A DNA stretch of 64,000 nt from CAVYYW01 sp963772845 (lineage in GTDB: Bacteria > Bacillota > Bacilli > Bacillales > Sporolactobacillaceae): the NCBI GenBank assembly GCA_963772845.1, contig CAVYYW010000014.1:1488001-1552000 (forward strand). The letters are read 5' to 3'. The notes under the pieces are model-generated. The model ran no database searches and was not told the DNA's origin. It worked only from the letters and a program-made list of their open reading frames with translations. The position numbers were made by a program, and so were the translations under genes. This document shows positions 8,224 through 16,577 of this stretch, piece by piece. Each line of letters begins with the position of its first letter. The stretch's first letter is position 1.

Positions 8224-9621
8224 TTATTTGCCCCCTATGGCCTGCATCATCGGACGAAACTTCATTTTTGTTTCTTCCTTTTCACTAATCGGATCAGAAT
8301 CGCTAACGATTCCACAGCCAGCGAACAATGTCGCTTTGTTTCTTTTAAACAGAGCAGATCTTATTCCTACGGCAAATTCACCATTACCATCTTCGTCAAA
8401 CCAGCCGATTGGCGAAGCATACAAACCTCTTTCATAGGATTCCTTTTCATTTATAACTTTTAAAGCCTGTTCTATAGGCACACCGCCCATAGCCGGGGTA
8501 GGATGAAGTCTTTTTACAAGCTCCAGAATATGATGGGCCTCTGTTTCTCGTGCCTCGACTGGTGTATATAAATGCTGGACGCTTTTTGCTTTCAAAATGG
8601 AAGGCATAGCCGGATAACTGACTTCAGAACAGATCTCTTTCATCGATTGTGTAATCATGTTAACGACCATTTGATGCTCGCTTAAATTTTTATGGTCTCT
8701 AAGAAGCTGCACTCCAAGGGCTTCGTCTTCTTCTGCGTCTTTACTTCTGCTCGCTGTCCCGGCAAGACACATCGTTCTAAATACATGATCCGACTTTTCA
8801 ATTAACCTCTCTGGGGAAGCACCTATAAAAGTACTTTCTCCTCTTTCTATAGCAAATAAATAACTGTCCTTTTTATAGGCTTGAAGAGACTGTATGACTC
8901 CAGGAATATCATAGTCGTGATCGGACTCAGCAGAAAGAAGCCGTGAAAGAACGACTTTTTCCAATCTGTTGTTTTTAATTTCTTCAATCGCTCGCGCGAC
9001 ACTGTTCAACCATTGGTCGATACCGGGTTCGTGCGTCTTAATATATGAACGTCTTTTATTTTCTTCAGTATTTGGTGCAGACAACAGATGTCTTTTCATT
9101 GCTTCATAGTAATTAAAAAGGTCTTCTGGTTTATCTGATGGACTTGCTATAATGTTAAATTGCAATTTCCATTGATTATCTTTCGGGGAAAAAGCAAGCA
9201 TCCATTCCGGCATGATTGCTACAGCCGGATGAAAATCTGCCCAAAGATGATCTTCTGCCGATTTTACGGCATTAAAAGAATATCCGCCAAAAAAAACTGG
9301 CTTCGCAGCTTCCAACTGTGTTTTCAATGCATGGTCTTTTAGAAATTCTCTGGACTTTTTAATAATATCATCAAACCGCTTTTCTCCTGAGGCTTGAAGT
9401 TTTACTGTTTCGCCGGCACCAGCCAGCAAAAGACCTTCAGGGGAAGACCAGTAAAACCGCTGGCCATTAAAGTTTTGTTGACAATTATAATAAAAATGGA
9501 CGGGATCTGCCGGATTAATGACTTCATTCCAGCTGAATAAGACAGATTCACCGGCGTCCACCGCTGTCTGAATTCCTGCCTTTAGTTCATGAAAGATTCT
9601 ATTTGATGATGACTTAATCAT
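8224..9621 (-). CDS. menF: Isochorismate synthase
   Basis: MenF converts chorismate to isochorismate, the first committed step to menaquinone. This 465-residue chorismate-binding enzyme has EKVVLSRLLS, the FIGASPERLI strand, the metal-binding stretch LSEHQMVVNMI, and the C-terminal signature LHPTPAMGGVPIEQAL and YASPIGWFDEDGNGEFAVGIRSAL. The weakly conserved N-terminal 170 residues are normal for Bacillus MenF. It is first in the menFDHB-E unit; a promoter lies about 60 bases upstream. It is divergent from menA. Dhb/EntC-type siderophore synthases share the fold, but the operon settles the role. Confidence 0.95.
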   Translation of the reverse strand: MIKSSSNRIFHELKAGIQTAVDAGESVLFSWNEVINPADPVHFYYNCQQNFNGQRFYWSSPEGLLLAGAGETVKLQASGEKRFDDIIKKSREFLKDHALKTQLEAAKPVFFGGYSFNAVKSAEDHLWADFHPAVAIMPEWMLAFSPKDNQWKLQFNIIASPSDKPEDLFNYYEAMKRHLLSAPNTEENKRRSYIKTHEPGIDQWLNSVARAIEEIKNNRLEKVVLSRLLSAESDHDYDIPGVIQSLQAYKKDSYLFAIERGESTFIGASPERLIEKSDHVFRTMCLAGTASRSKDAEEDEALGVQLLRDHKNLSEHQMVVNMITQSMKEICSEVSYPAMPSILKAKSVQHLYTPVEARETEAHHILELVKRLHPTPAMGGVPIEQALKVINEKESYERGLYASPIGWFDEDGNGEFAVGIRSALFKRNKATLFAGCGIVSDSDPISEKEETKMKFRPMMQAIGGK

Positions 9622-9681
9622 TATATCCCTTCTTCATACAAAATGATCGACACGCGGGCGCAGTGCCGATCTGCCTTCATA

Positions 9682-9711
9682 AGCATACACCTGTCTACTT
9701 TTTAATGTCAA
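9682..9711 (-). promoter_or_regulatory. Probable promoter of the menFDHB operon
   Basis: On the minus strand TTGACA (9706-9711) and TATGCT (9682-9687) are 18 bases apart, about 60 bases upstream of menF. The 327-base gap between menF and menA otherwise holds only the opposing menA promoter and its leader. Confidence 0.5.
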
Positions 9712-9824
9712 TTGAAGCTCTTCGCTGCAGGAAAAGTTCAAAAAGCTGTCATTTATATACCCGGGAAAATATATTTGGCAACGATTAAAAATCGTAAGGA
9801 ATCTTATATATAGGAGGATTTATA

Positions 9825-9853
9825 TTGACACTCTCCGATCATTTTTTTACACT
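9825..9853 (+). promoter_or_regulatory. Probable promoter of menA
   Basis: TTGACA (9825-9830) and TACACT (9848-9853) are 17 bases apart, leaving an untranslated leader of about 90 bases before menA. An AGGAGG at 9812-9817 just upstream looks like a ribosome binding site but would precede the transcription start. Confidence 0.55.
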
Positions 9854-9948
9854 TGAGTAGGTGAATTCGTCTTTTTAGACAGCAATTGTCCAATACTGAC
9901 GTTTTTCCTGCTCTGATTTTTCGTAATTAAATAATGGGAGAGAACGTT

Positions 9949-10872
9949 ATGACAGCAGAAAATGCAATGATAATAAATAAAAATCATGGTTGGAAGAAAT
10001 GGTGGCACATGCTTAGGCCACATACCTTAACCGCTTCTTTTGTACCGGTTATTCTTGGAAGCGTGCTTGCCCTTCCATTACATGCCTTCCACCCTCTTTT
10101 ATTTACAGCTATGCTTATCGCTTCAATTTTCATTCAGATTGCCACAAACTTATTTAATGAATACTTCGACTTTAAAAGAGGATTAGACACAAAGGAATCT
10201 ATTGGCATCGGCGGAACCATTGTACGAGATGGGGTAAAACCTAAACGAGTGCTTCAGCTTGCCTATGGGTTTCTGATCGCCGCTACTCTAATTGGACTTT
10301 ATATTTGTATTGAGAGTACATGGTGGCTGGCAGTGATAGGGTCAATCTGCATGCTCGCAGGCTACTTCTATTCTGGCGGACCGTTTCCTATCGCATATAC
10401 ACCGCTTGGTGAATTGGTCTCAGGACTCTTCATGGGTGTTATTATCATTTTGATTTCCTTTTATATTCAAACCCATACATTAACTTTGACGAGCATATTA
10501 ATGTCCATCCCAATTGGCATTCTTGTTGGAAGCATTAATATGTCAAATAACATTCGCGACCTTGATGGCGATAAAAGTAAAGGAAGAAAAACACTGCCTA
10601 TTTTATTAGGAAAAGAAAAAGCCATTATGGCTTTGACATTTTTCTTTTTGCTTTCGTACTTGTGCATTGTTTTCCTTGTTGCCTTTCAATTAGAGACACC
10701 TTGGATTCTCATAACTTTTTTCAGTATTCCTAAAGCTATAAAGGCTTCAAAAGGTTTTGTTGGTAAAAAACGTTCGGTTGAAATGATGCCGGCTATGAAA
10801 GCTACCGCACAAACAACAACAATTTTTGGGCTATTGCTTTCCCTAGGTCTGGTTATAGGCTATATTTTCTAA
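9949..10872 (+). CDS. menA: 1,4-dihydroxy-2-naphthoate polyprenyltransferase
   Basis: MenA attaches the isoprenoid tail to DHNA, making demethylmenaquinone in the membrane. The product is a roughly 307-residue UbiA-family protein with about eight helices. It has the two Asp-rich prenyl diphosphate/Mg motifs NEYFDFKRGLD and DLDGDKSKGRKT, and the N-terminal LRPHTLTASFVPVILG typical of MenA. The ATG at 9949 has GGGAGAG upstream; the ATG at 9934 overlaps that site and is less likely. It is divergent from menF, so head-group and tail steps are under separate promoters. Secure. Confidence 0.95.
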   Translation: MTAENAMIINKNHGWKKWWHMLRPHTLTASFVPVILGSVLALPLHAFHPLLFTAMLIASIFIQIATNLFNEYFDFKRGLDTKESIGIGGTIVRDGVKPKRVLQLAYGFLIAATLIGLYICIESTWWLAVIGSICMLAGYFYSGGPFPIAYTPLGELVSGLFMGVIIILISFYIQTHTLTLTSILMSIPIGILVGSINMSNNIRDLDGDKSKGRKTLPILLGKEKAIMALTFFFLLSYLCIVFLVAFQLETPWILITFFSIPKAIKASKGFVGKKRSVEMMPAMKATAQTTTIFGLLLSLGLVIGYIF

Positions 10873-10873
10873 T

Positions 10874-10916
10874 AAAAAAGCTGCAGCTGATTTTAACAGT
10901 CTGCAGCTTTTTATTA
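10874..10916 (+). terminator. Terminator of menA
   Basis: AAAAAGCTGCAG / CTGCAGCTTTTT forms a 12-bp stem with a 14-base loop, followed by TTATTATTTA. Confidence 0.8.
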
Positions 10917-10959
10917 TTTATGGCTGGAACGTTGGGGGAAGAGGCCACTGTAAAAGTCC

Positions 10960-11012
10960 TACGGTGTAGACATGGTTGTTGATTTTCGCTCTAGGCTGCT
11001 CGCTTAATTAAT
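10960..11012. repeat. Fragment of the dispersed modular intergenic repeat
   Basis: The stretch around GTTGTTGATTTTCGCTCTAG and CTGCTCGCTT matches the left end of the core repeat at 18553, then stops abruptly. It lies between the menA terminator and the convergent PfkB-like gene. Confidence 0.6.
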
Positions 11013-11050
11013 AGCATACCTTTCAAGTTCATAAACAGTGGAAATAAATC

Positions 11051-11995
11051 TTATAGGTTCAAGGCTTTGATAGCTGCTGCAGCTCCAGTTGTACCCCCTG
11101 CTTCCGAAGCTATTTTAAGGCCGGCTTCCAAATGTGATTCCAGCAGGTCAGGATCAGCAAGGATTTTGTGAATCATTTCTATGCTGTAGCCATTATCCAG
11201 CCACTGAGCAATAAATGAGCCAATAAAAATTTCATTGACGACTGTGTGATCTCCAGGCTCTAGCCCTTCTACAGCCACCCTTCCTTTATCCATTGCCGTT
11301 ACATAGCTTAATCGGTTCGACGGTTTCAAAATAATGATGCCTTTCATTTTTCCAGCGAAAAGTTTCTTTACTGCTAAATACTCTTCTTTTAACTCCGTAA
11401 GAAATTGAAGTTCTCTTTCAGTCAGAATAAGAAAATGTGTATGCGGGAGCGTGTGCATAATCGTCTCTCTTGCTATTTTATCGTTTATCCAGTTTTCGGA
11501 ATGAATGAGCGGCGCATATACAATCATCGTTCCGTTTTGATTAGCAAGTTTAAGTCCTTTTTCCAGTGCGCTCCTTGATGAATTTTCAATCATCACATCC
11601 GAGCTGTAAAACAGAACATCCCCTTTTTTAAAATATCCTGGATGTACATCATCAGGTGTCAACAATCCTGACGCACTATCTTTTCTGTAGGAAACGCTTT
11701 CCTTTCCCCGGTTAATTGTTAGTGCTGTTCTTTTATGAGGTACTTTTTCCACAGTGTCGCATTGTACCCCAAAAGATAAAAGCACTTCAATGACTTGTTC
11801 ACCAAGATGATCGTCCCCCACCTTCCCAATACACTGAACTTCCTCACCAAGAACAGAGGTAACAGCACTGATTAACGCAGATGACCCTGATAAATCGGAT
11901 TCATAAGAGGCAGGAAAAGAACTGTTTGAATCCTCATGGGCATTTAAATTTATTGACAAGTCGCCAAACGAGATCATTTTATTTTTTTTATCCAT
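11051..11995 (-). CDS. PfkB/ribokinase-fold protein lacking the catalytic Asp (probable pseudokinase)
   Basis: The protein has about 314 residues and the fold landmarks of PfkB sugar kinases: N-terminal ISFGDLSIN, CIGKVGDDHLGEQV, LTERELQFL, and a C-terminal glycine/alanine-rich helix. The usual GAGD signature carrying the catalytic base and anion hole is replaced: the segment reads VVNEIFIGSFIAQWL, so the Asp position is Gly. The N-terminal GG..N substrate motif is also altered (LSGSSALIS). Kinase activity is therefore doubtful; a regulatory or binding role is inferred. I chose the ATG at 11993-11995 because GGAGG lies 9 bases upstream. It is divergent from queC, and its substrate is unknown. 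Confidence 0.75.
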   Translation of the reverse strand: MDKKNKMISFGDLSINLNAHEDSNSSFPASYESDLSGSSALISAVTSVLGEEVQCIGKVGDDHLGEQVIEVLLSFGVQCDTVEKVPHKRTALTINRGKESVSYRKDSASGLLTPDDVHPGYFKKGDVLFYSSDVMIENSSRSALEKGLKLANQNGTMIVYAPLIHSENWINDKIARETIMHTLPHTHFLILTERELQFLTELKEEYLAVKKLFAGKMKGIIILKPSNRLSYVTAMDKGRVAVEGLEPGDHTVVNEIFIGSFIAQWLDNGYSIEMIHKILADPDLLESHLEAGLKIASEAGGTTGAAAAIKALNL

Positions 11996-12087
11996 ATTTA
12001 TCATCCTCCAGGCATAGTATTATAGTTTTCGTTTTCAATACTGAATTCCGGGCGGGAACCCTCCCTTCTCTCTTTAAAACTAAAGTC

Positions 12088-12096
12088 TGGTATAAT
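12088..12096 (+). promoter_or_regulatory. Extended -10 promoter of queC
   Basis: TGG-TATAAT (TATAAT 12091-12096) is a perfect extended -10 element without a clear -35, about 45 bases before the queC start. The leader is too short for a preQ1 riboswitch. Confidence 0.5.
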
Positions 12097-12141
12097 GACA
12101 ATTGAGTTATTATTTTTGGATAGGATTAAGGAGTGAACATC

Positions 12142-12816
12142 ATGAATAAAAAAGCAGTCATCGTTTTAAGCGGGGGCTTAGACAGCACAACTTGCATGGG
12201 CATTGCTGAAAAACAAGGCTATGAACTATATCCCCTGACATTTCAATACGGTCAAAAGCATGACAAAGAAATTGAACACGCAAAAAAAATTGCATCTCAT
12301 TACAATGTAAAAAAACATAAGCTCGTCAATATTGACTTTTTTAATCAGATTGGCGGAAGCGCTTTGACAGACGAAGCCATTGATGTTCCTCAGTATGGAG
12401 AAAGCGAGGAAGCCATTCCGGCAACTTACGTACCTGCCAGAAACATGATTTTTCTTTCTCTGGCAAGCGCATATGCAGAGGTCATCGGAGCTGAAAAAGT
12501 ATTTATCGGTGTATCTGCGATCGATTACAGCGGCTATCCAGACTGCAGGCCAGCTTTTATTCACAGTATGAATGAGACGGTCAAGCTTGCTACGAAACAA
12601 GGAACCACTGATGGCAACCTAGAAATCGAAGCGCCATTGCTTCATTTAACAAAAGGAGAAACGATTATCCTGGGTTCTGAGCTGCACGTTCCATATGATC
12701 TTACGACTTCTTGTTACAATGGCGGGGACGAGGCCTGCGGCGAGTGCGACAGCTGCCGCTTAAGACTTGAAGGATTTAAGGAAGCTGGACTGAAAGATCC
12801 CATTGCTTATAAGTGA
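12142..12816 (+). CDS. queC: 7-cyano-7-deazaguanine synthase (queuosine precursor)
   Basis: QueC makes preQ0 from carboxy-deazaguanine, using ATP and ammonia. The 224-residue product has the PP-loop SGGLDSTT (near residue 10), VPARNMIFLSLA, DYSGYPDCRPAFI, and a C-terminal zinc site with four cysteines (CYNGGDEACGECDSC). The ATG at 12142 has AAGGAG 8 bases upstream. queD, queE and queF are not adjacent, so queC is a single-gene unit here, closed by a terminator. Length is typical and identification secure. Confidence 0.96.
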   Translation: MNKKAVIVLSGGLDSTTCMGIAEKQGYELYPLTFQYGQKHDKEIEHAKKIASHYNVKKHKLVNIDFFNQIGGSALTDEAIDVPQYGESEEAIPATYVPARNMIFLSLASAYAEVIGAEKVFIGVSAIDYSGYPDCRPAFIHSMNETVKLATKQGTTDGNLEIEAPLLHLTKGETIILGSELHVPYDLTTSCYNGGDEACGECDSCRLRLEGFKEAGLKDPIAYK

Positions 12817-12824
12817 TAAGAAAT

Positions 12825-12860
12825 AAAAGGTCAGCCCCCGCACCCGGGAGCTGACCTTTT
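12825..12860. terminator. Bidirectional terminator between queC and mntH
   Basis: AAAAGGTCAGC / GCTGACCTTTT forms an 11-bp stem with a GC-rich loop and A/T tracts on both sides, serving the convergent genes. Confidence 0.8.
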
Positions 12861-12899
12861 GCTTATAGTGGAATAACAAAAACTTTTCGAAAACAATAA

Positions 12900-14201
12900 T
12901 TAGCCAAACAAACCTTGATAAATGAGAAATAAATTTAGACAAATAATTAAAATTGAGGAAATAACAGCTAAGATCGTTGTGATTCGATGGTTAACTAGTG
13001 TCCCCATCAGCTTTTTATCCGCTGTGAATATGATCAGAGGTATAAGAGCGAAAGCGATGCCAAAGGACAAAATAACCTGGCTCATAACCAATGCGTATGT
13101 TGGGTTCACCCCGAAAAGAATGATAAGAAGAGGCGGGACCATTGTAATAACGCGCCTTAAGTAAATCGGAATTCTTTTTTTTATGAATCCCTGCATAACG
13201 ACATCCCCTGAAAGCGTTCCTACAGAGGAACTGGAAAGTCCAGCGACCAACAGGCCAATTCCAAATAATAAGGCTGCGGGAAGTCCGGCGAGCTGACTAA
13301 ATTTATGAAAGGCAACATCCAGATCTTCAACCGTGAGGCCTCTGCTGTGGAAAAAAGCTGAGGCTACAATTAGCATGCTCATATTAATGGCACCAGCAAC
13401 AATCATGGCTATGATAATGTCTATAAATTCAAACCGAAATATCTGAATTTTTTCTTTTGGGCTTCTTCCTACAACTCGTCTTTGAGTTAATGAGGAATGA
13501 AGATAAATAGCGTGCGGCATAACGGTTGCACCTAAAATACCTGCTGCCAACAATAAACTCTGTACTCCATCAAACCTTGGGATCAGCATACCCTTAGCAA
13601 CTTCGGATGGGACAGGATGAGCTAGAATAACCTGGCATGCGAAGGCTAAAACGACAATTAAAACCATCCCTGCTATTCCAACTTCAAGTGAACGGTACCC
13701 TCTTCTTTGCAGCTCCAATATTAGAAACGAACCAACTGCGGTAATTAAGGCTGAAAAAAGCATAGGGATATGGAATAAAAGGTATATTCCTAATGCTGCC
13801 CCAATAAATTCTGCAAGGTCCGTTGCCATAATAACGAGCTCACTTTGGATCCAAAGAAAATACGTTACAGGGACCGAAAAACGATCAGAAATCAGCTCTG
13901 GCAGATTTTTACCTGTTGCAATTCCCAGTTTCGCTGACATGGACTGGATAAGAACAGCCATCAAATTTGAAAAGGCAATGACCCACAAAAGTAAGTATCC
14001 ATATTTTGAGCCAGCAGTAATGTTTGTAGCAAAATTTCCTGGATCGATATATGCAACAGCAGCGATGAAAGCCGGGCCCAAAAAAGGAAGGATGCGCCGC
14101 CAGCCTTTTGTTTCACCGCTTAAAGCTGCGTATGCTGCAGCATTTTTTATTTTTCTTTTCTTTACTGGATTTATTCGAGCAATCATTGATCGATCAGACA
14201 T
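12900..14201 (-). CDS. mntH: Nramp-family divalent metal (Mn2+) transporter
   Basis: MntH is a proton-coupled manganese importer. The 433-residue protein has about 11 helices, the TM1 metal site YIDPGNFATN (DPGN) and the TM6 site ATVMPHAIYLHSS (MPH), both diagnostic for Nramp. The transport signature SSSSVGTLSGDVVMQGF follows TM8. AGGGAGG lies upstream of the ATG. The promoter region holds a MntR-like palindrome, so repression by manganese is likely. A basic N-terminal extension (KKRKIKN) is cytosolic. Confidence 0.95.
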   Translation of the reverse strand: MSDRSMIARINPVKKRKIKNAAAYAALSGETKGWRRILPFLGPAFIAAVAYIDPGNFATNITAGSKYGYLLLWVIAFSNLMAVLIQSMSAKLGIATGKNLPELISDRFSVPVTYFLWIQSELVIMATDLAEFIGAALGIYLLFHIPMLFSALITAVGSFLILELQRRGYRSLEVGIAGMVLIVVLAFACQVILAHPVPSEVAKGMLIPRFDGVQSLLLAAGILGATVMPHAIYLHSSLTQRRVVGRSPKEKIQIFRFEFIDIIIAMIVAGAINMSMLIVASAFFHSRGLTVEDLDVAFHKFSQLAGLPAALLFGIGLLVAGLSSSSVGTLSGDVVMQGFIKKRIPIYLRRVITMVPPLLIILFGVNPTYALVMSQVILSFGIAFALIPLIIFTADKKLMGTLVNHRITTILAVISSILIICLNLFLIYQGLFG

Positions 14202-14244
14202 TCAGTGTTTCCTCCCTGCTTAAAAATAGTGCACATTCAAAAAT

Positions 14245-14262
14245 GTTTCCCTTGGGAAAAAC
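14245..14262. promoter_or_regulatory. MntR-like operator before mntH
   Basis: GTTTCCCTTGGGAAAAAC is a near-palindrome resembling the MntR boxes of B. subtilis (GTTTCCTTAAGG-type). It lies just downstream of the predicted mntH transcription start, a position suited to repression. Confidence 0.5.
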
Positions 14263-14275
14263 TTTACTTAATAAT

Positions 14276-14304
14276 ATTGTATGCAATAAAACAAAATAAG
14301 TCAA
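14276..14304 (-). promoter_or_regulatory. Promoter of mntH
   Basis: On the minus strand TTGACT (14299-14304) and TACAAT (14276-14281) are 17 bases apart. Confidence 0.6.
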
Positions 14305-14422
14305 TTCGAACCTTTTTATGATCAATTCGAGCGATATGTGTAAAGAACGTGCTTAGGCAGGTCAAAGCTCTTGCCAGAATACCCGACATTAACATATAAT
14401 AATTATAATAAAATATTGTGTT

Positions 14423-14552
14423 ATTCCTTCAGGGCAGGGTGAAATTCCCGACCGGCGGTAATGAGTTTTTTTCTAAGTCCGCGAGCTATTTCGATAGCAG
14501 GATCCAGTGCAATTCTGGAACCGACAGTACAGTCTGGATGGGAGAAGGAGCA
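14423..14552 (+). promoter_or_regulatory. FMN riboswitch (RFN element)
   Basis: The conserved RFN blocks are present in order: TTCAGGGCAGGGTGAAATTC, CCCGACCGGCGGTAATGAG, AGTCCGCGAGC, GCAGGATCCAGTGCAATTCT, CCGACAGT and AGTCTGGATGGGAGAAGGAG. A terminator hairpin follows about 100 bases later and ribU starts after it, so FMN binding should cause premature termination. Confidence 0.95.
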
Positions 14553-14653
14553 TAGAGACGCGAGCATGGCAGAGGACACAATTCGTCTGTCTTTAACGTT
14601 TCAGTTAAGGCACTCAGTTTTTAAAAGTGTCTTTATATGCCTGTATATCTTAT

Positions 14654-14689
14654 AAAAAAACCCTAGGGATTACTTCCCCAGGGTTTTTA
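14654..14689 (+). terminator. Riboswitch-controlled terminator before ribU
   Basis: AAAAACCCT-A-GGG / CCC-C-AGGGTTTTT forms the expression platform of the FMN riboswitch, 42 bases before the ribU start. Confidence 0.85.
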
Positions 14690-14730
14690 TTATGATGTTC
14701 CCTCCAATAAATAGAAAATGAGGTGACTAA

Positions 14731-15333
14731 ATGAAAACACAATCTTTAAAAAGACGAATCACGATTGCTCTTCTTTCTGCAATCAGCTTTCTAATAATGC
14801 TTATTTCTTTTCCTTTGCCAATTTTTCCGGTTTTTTTAACACTGGATTTTAGTGATCTGCCGGCAATTATCGGTGCTATAATACTAGGTCCCTTTGCCGG
14901 GGTTGCAATTGAAGGATTAAAGAACATTTTGCATTACCTAATTGTTGGGTCTTTTACCGGTGTACCCGTTGGTGAGGCTGCCAATTTCGTAGCAGGTTCC
15001 ATTTATATCCTTGGCGGGACCTGGATTTACAAAAAAAGCCGCTCATCAAAATCATTATTTGCAGGACTGTTAACAGGTACTGTCTTAATGACGATTCTTA
15101 TGGGCGTTCTCAATTACTTTTTTATTTTTCCTGCTTATGCCATGTTCTTGGGATTCAGCATAGACAGTGCAGTAGCTGCAGCGCAAAGTACCAACCATCA
15201 GATTCACAGTTTGTTTACATTAATCATTTTTGCTATCTTACCTTTTAATTTATTGAAGGGGATTATTCTAACTTTAATAGCAGTACCGGTTTATAACCGT
15301 CTTAAAGGATATTTCAAATCTTATGCGGTTTAA
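14731..15333 (+). CDS. ribU: Riboflavin ECF transporter S component
   Basis: RibU is the membrane substrate-binding subunit for riboflavin import by an ECF transporter. The 200-residue protein has six helices and RibU landmarks: LDFSDLPAIIGAIILGPFAG near residues 37-56, LKNILHYL, and TGVPVGEAANFVAGS. Regulation by the FMN riboswitch directly upstream confirms the substrate. A stable terminator follows. Confidence 0.95.
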   Translation: MKTQSLKRRITIALLSAISFLIMLISFPLPIFPVFLTLDFSDLPAIIGAIILGPFAGVAIEGLKNILHYLIVGSFTGVPVGEAANFVAGSIYILGGTWIYKKSRSSKSLFAGLLTGTVLMTILMGVLNYFFIFPAYAMFLGFSIDSAVAAAQSTNHQIHSLFTLIIFAILPFNLLKGIILTLIAVPVYNRLKGYFKSYAV

Positions 15334-15371
15334 TAAAAAATTACCGATTTTTTTAGAAAACAGTTAATAAC

Positions 15372-15402
15372 AAAAAGCTCACGCATGATGCGTGAGCTTT
15401 TT
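15372..15402. terminator. Terminator between ribU and yjcZ
   Basis: AAAAAGCTCACGCA / TGCGTGAGCTTTTT is a perfect 14-bp stem with a TGA loop, bidirectional. Confidence 0.85.
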
Positions 15403-15415
15403 GTTATGTTGCTGT

Positions 15416-15505
15416 TTACCAAACGTAAGCTGTTCCTACGATAACTAACAAAATAAACAGAACAACGATTAACGCAAATCCGTTTCCGCCTGCATAACCA
15501 CCCAT
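15416..15505 (-). CDS. YjcZ-family tiny sporulation membrane peptide (29 aa)
   Basis: This minus-strand frame encodes 29 residues: MGGYAGGN followed by GFALIVVLFILLVIVGTAYVW. A glycine/tyrosine-rich head plus one membrane helix ending in VGxA is the hallmark of the YjcZ family, found in spore-forming bacilli. AAGGAG lies upstream. A CATATGCTA sequence about 58 bases upstream fits the sigma-K -10 consensus, which would put expression in the mother cell. Function of the family is unknown. Confidence 0.8.
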   Translation of the reverse strand: MGGYAGGNGFALIVVLFILLVIVGTAYVW

Positions 15506-15562
15506 ATCGTCAATCGCTCCTTTTGTAAGTGAATTAAGATGAAACAATTTCATCTCATCCTA

Positions 15563-15571
15563 TAGCATATG
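15563..15571 (-). promoter_or_regulatory. Candidate sigma-K -10 element for the YjcZ-type gene
   Basis: On the minus strand CATATGCTA fits CATANNNTA exactly, with AC dinucleotides 15 and 18 bases upstream. A small hairpin (GATGAAA / TTTCATC, 15538-15554) follows in the leader. Confidence 0.35.
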
Positions 15572-15784
15572 AAGCCACTAACAGAAGTTGTGGACAGGGG
15601 CGGAGAAAACCGAGTTTCCTAAAAATAATCTTCAGATTTTAATTATTTAACACCATTAAGAAAACATTGTGCTCAATGCTTTATTTATGACAATGAACGC
15701 AATAGAAAGTGTTTGTGGGCTGCACCATCTTTTCTTGCTTCTCCACGTGCAGAAAGCTTAGGCTCTCCTATCCCTTGTTTCCTG

Positions 15785-16300
15785 TCATTTTTCCCAAGGT
15801 TTTTTTACGGTGAAGATTTCAGCGAACCTTTTGCTTTCGACGCGGCGGTCACGCCTTACTTCCAAACGTTTTGGAGCACTTTCATGAAGCATGACTTCTT
15901 CTTCTGATTGCGGAATAACCTTTGGCACCTCTGTAGGTTTCCCGTCTTTATCTAGGGCGACAAACGTTAGAAATGAAGTCGTACAAAGTTTTCTCTCCCC
16001 GGTTAGAAGATTCTCAGCAATTACCTTCACGAATACCTCCATTGATGTATGGTGGGTCCATGTGACAAAAGATTCAAGACACACAGAAGAGCCTTCTTTA
16101 ATAGGATTCAAAAAATCAACTGAATCCGTGGAAGCTGTAACAACAGCACTTCTAGCATGCCTTGTAGCCGAAATTGCTGCAATATCATCTATATATGACA
16201 TCAGCTTTCCACCAAACAGCGTTCCATGATTATTCGTATCAGGCGGCAATACATGAGAAGATTTCACCGCTCTTGATTCATTAACATATTTGTCATTCAT
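15785..16300 (-). CDS. Acyl-CoA thioesterase, hotdog fold (YkhA-like)
   Basis: The 171-residue protein begins MNDKYVNESR; AAGGAGG lies 9 bases before the ATG at 16298-16300. HVLPPDTNNHGTLFGGKLMSYIDDIAAISA is the catalytic segment of the cytosolic acyl-CoA thioesterase group, where the Asn and Asp act on the thioester. The CTTSFLTFVALD strand follows. It would hydrolyse medium- to long-chain acyl-CoAs. It stands alone. Upstream, TATACT-N5-AGTATA (16322-16338) is a small inverted repeat that could be an operator. Confidence 0.88.
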   Translation of the reverse strand: MNDKYVNESRAVKSSHVLPPDTNNHGTLFGGKLMSYIDDIAAISATRHARSAVVTASTDSVDFLNPIKEGSSVCLESFVTWTHHTSMEVFVKVIAENLLTGERKLCTTSFLTFVALDKDGKPTEVPKVIPQSEEEVMLHESAPKRLEVRRDRRVESKRFAEIFTVKKPWEK

Positions 16301-16450
16301 CTTAGTTGTCCTCCTTAAATATATACTCAATCAGTATACGCATTTATTGTCATTTAAACAATGCTGACAGGACTTAATAACCGTTTTTTTTCCTTAATTT
16401 TCTATCAGACTATTAGCAATATGTTGTTTTATTATCACTCTTTAATATTT

Positions 16451-16467
16451 TGTTATCGTTTTGTAAC
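16451..16467 (+). promoter_or_regulatory. WalR (YycF) binding site before the YocH-like gene
   Basis: TGTTAT-CGTTT-TGTAAC fits the WalR consensus TGTWAH-N5-TGTWAH exactly. A TACAAT -10 (16500-16505) without a good -35 follows, suiting an activated promoter. In B. subtilis yocH is a WalR target. Confidence 0.65.
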
Positions 16468-16577
16468 TTGATTTCAACACGTCTGTTATGTTCACCCTCT
16501 ACAATGCAATGAGTGGGCATGAAGAGCAATGCACCAAAAAAGCAAACGTGAGTCGTAGGACTCAAGGAGGTTTTTAA

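Noticed and set aside
9812..9860. Leader peptide TTG ACA CTC ... TAG behind AGGAGG, upstream of menA
   Set aside because: The TTGACA is better explained as the -35 of the menA promoter with TACACT 17 bases on. The peptide would lie upstream of the transcription start.
12040..12100. Possible preQ1 riboswitch before queC (CCCTCCC ... TTTAAAACTAAAG)
   Set aside because: The AAAACTAA-like tail is present, but there is no proper P1 stem, and the extended -10 TGGTATAAT lies downstream of it, so it would not be transcribed from that promoter.
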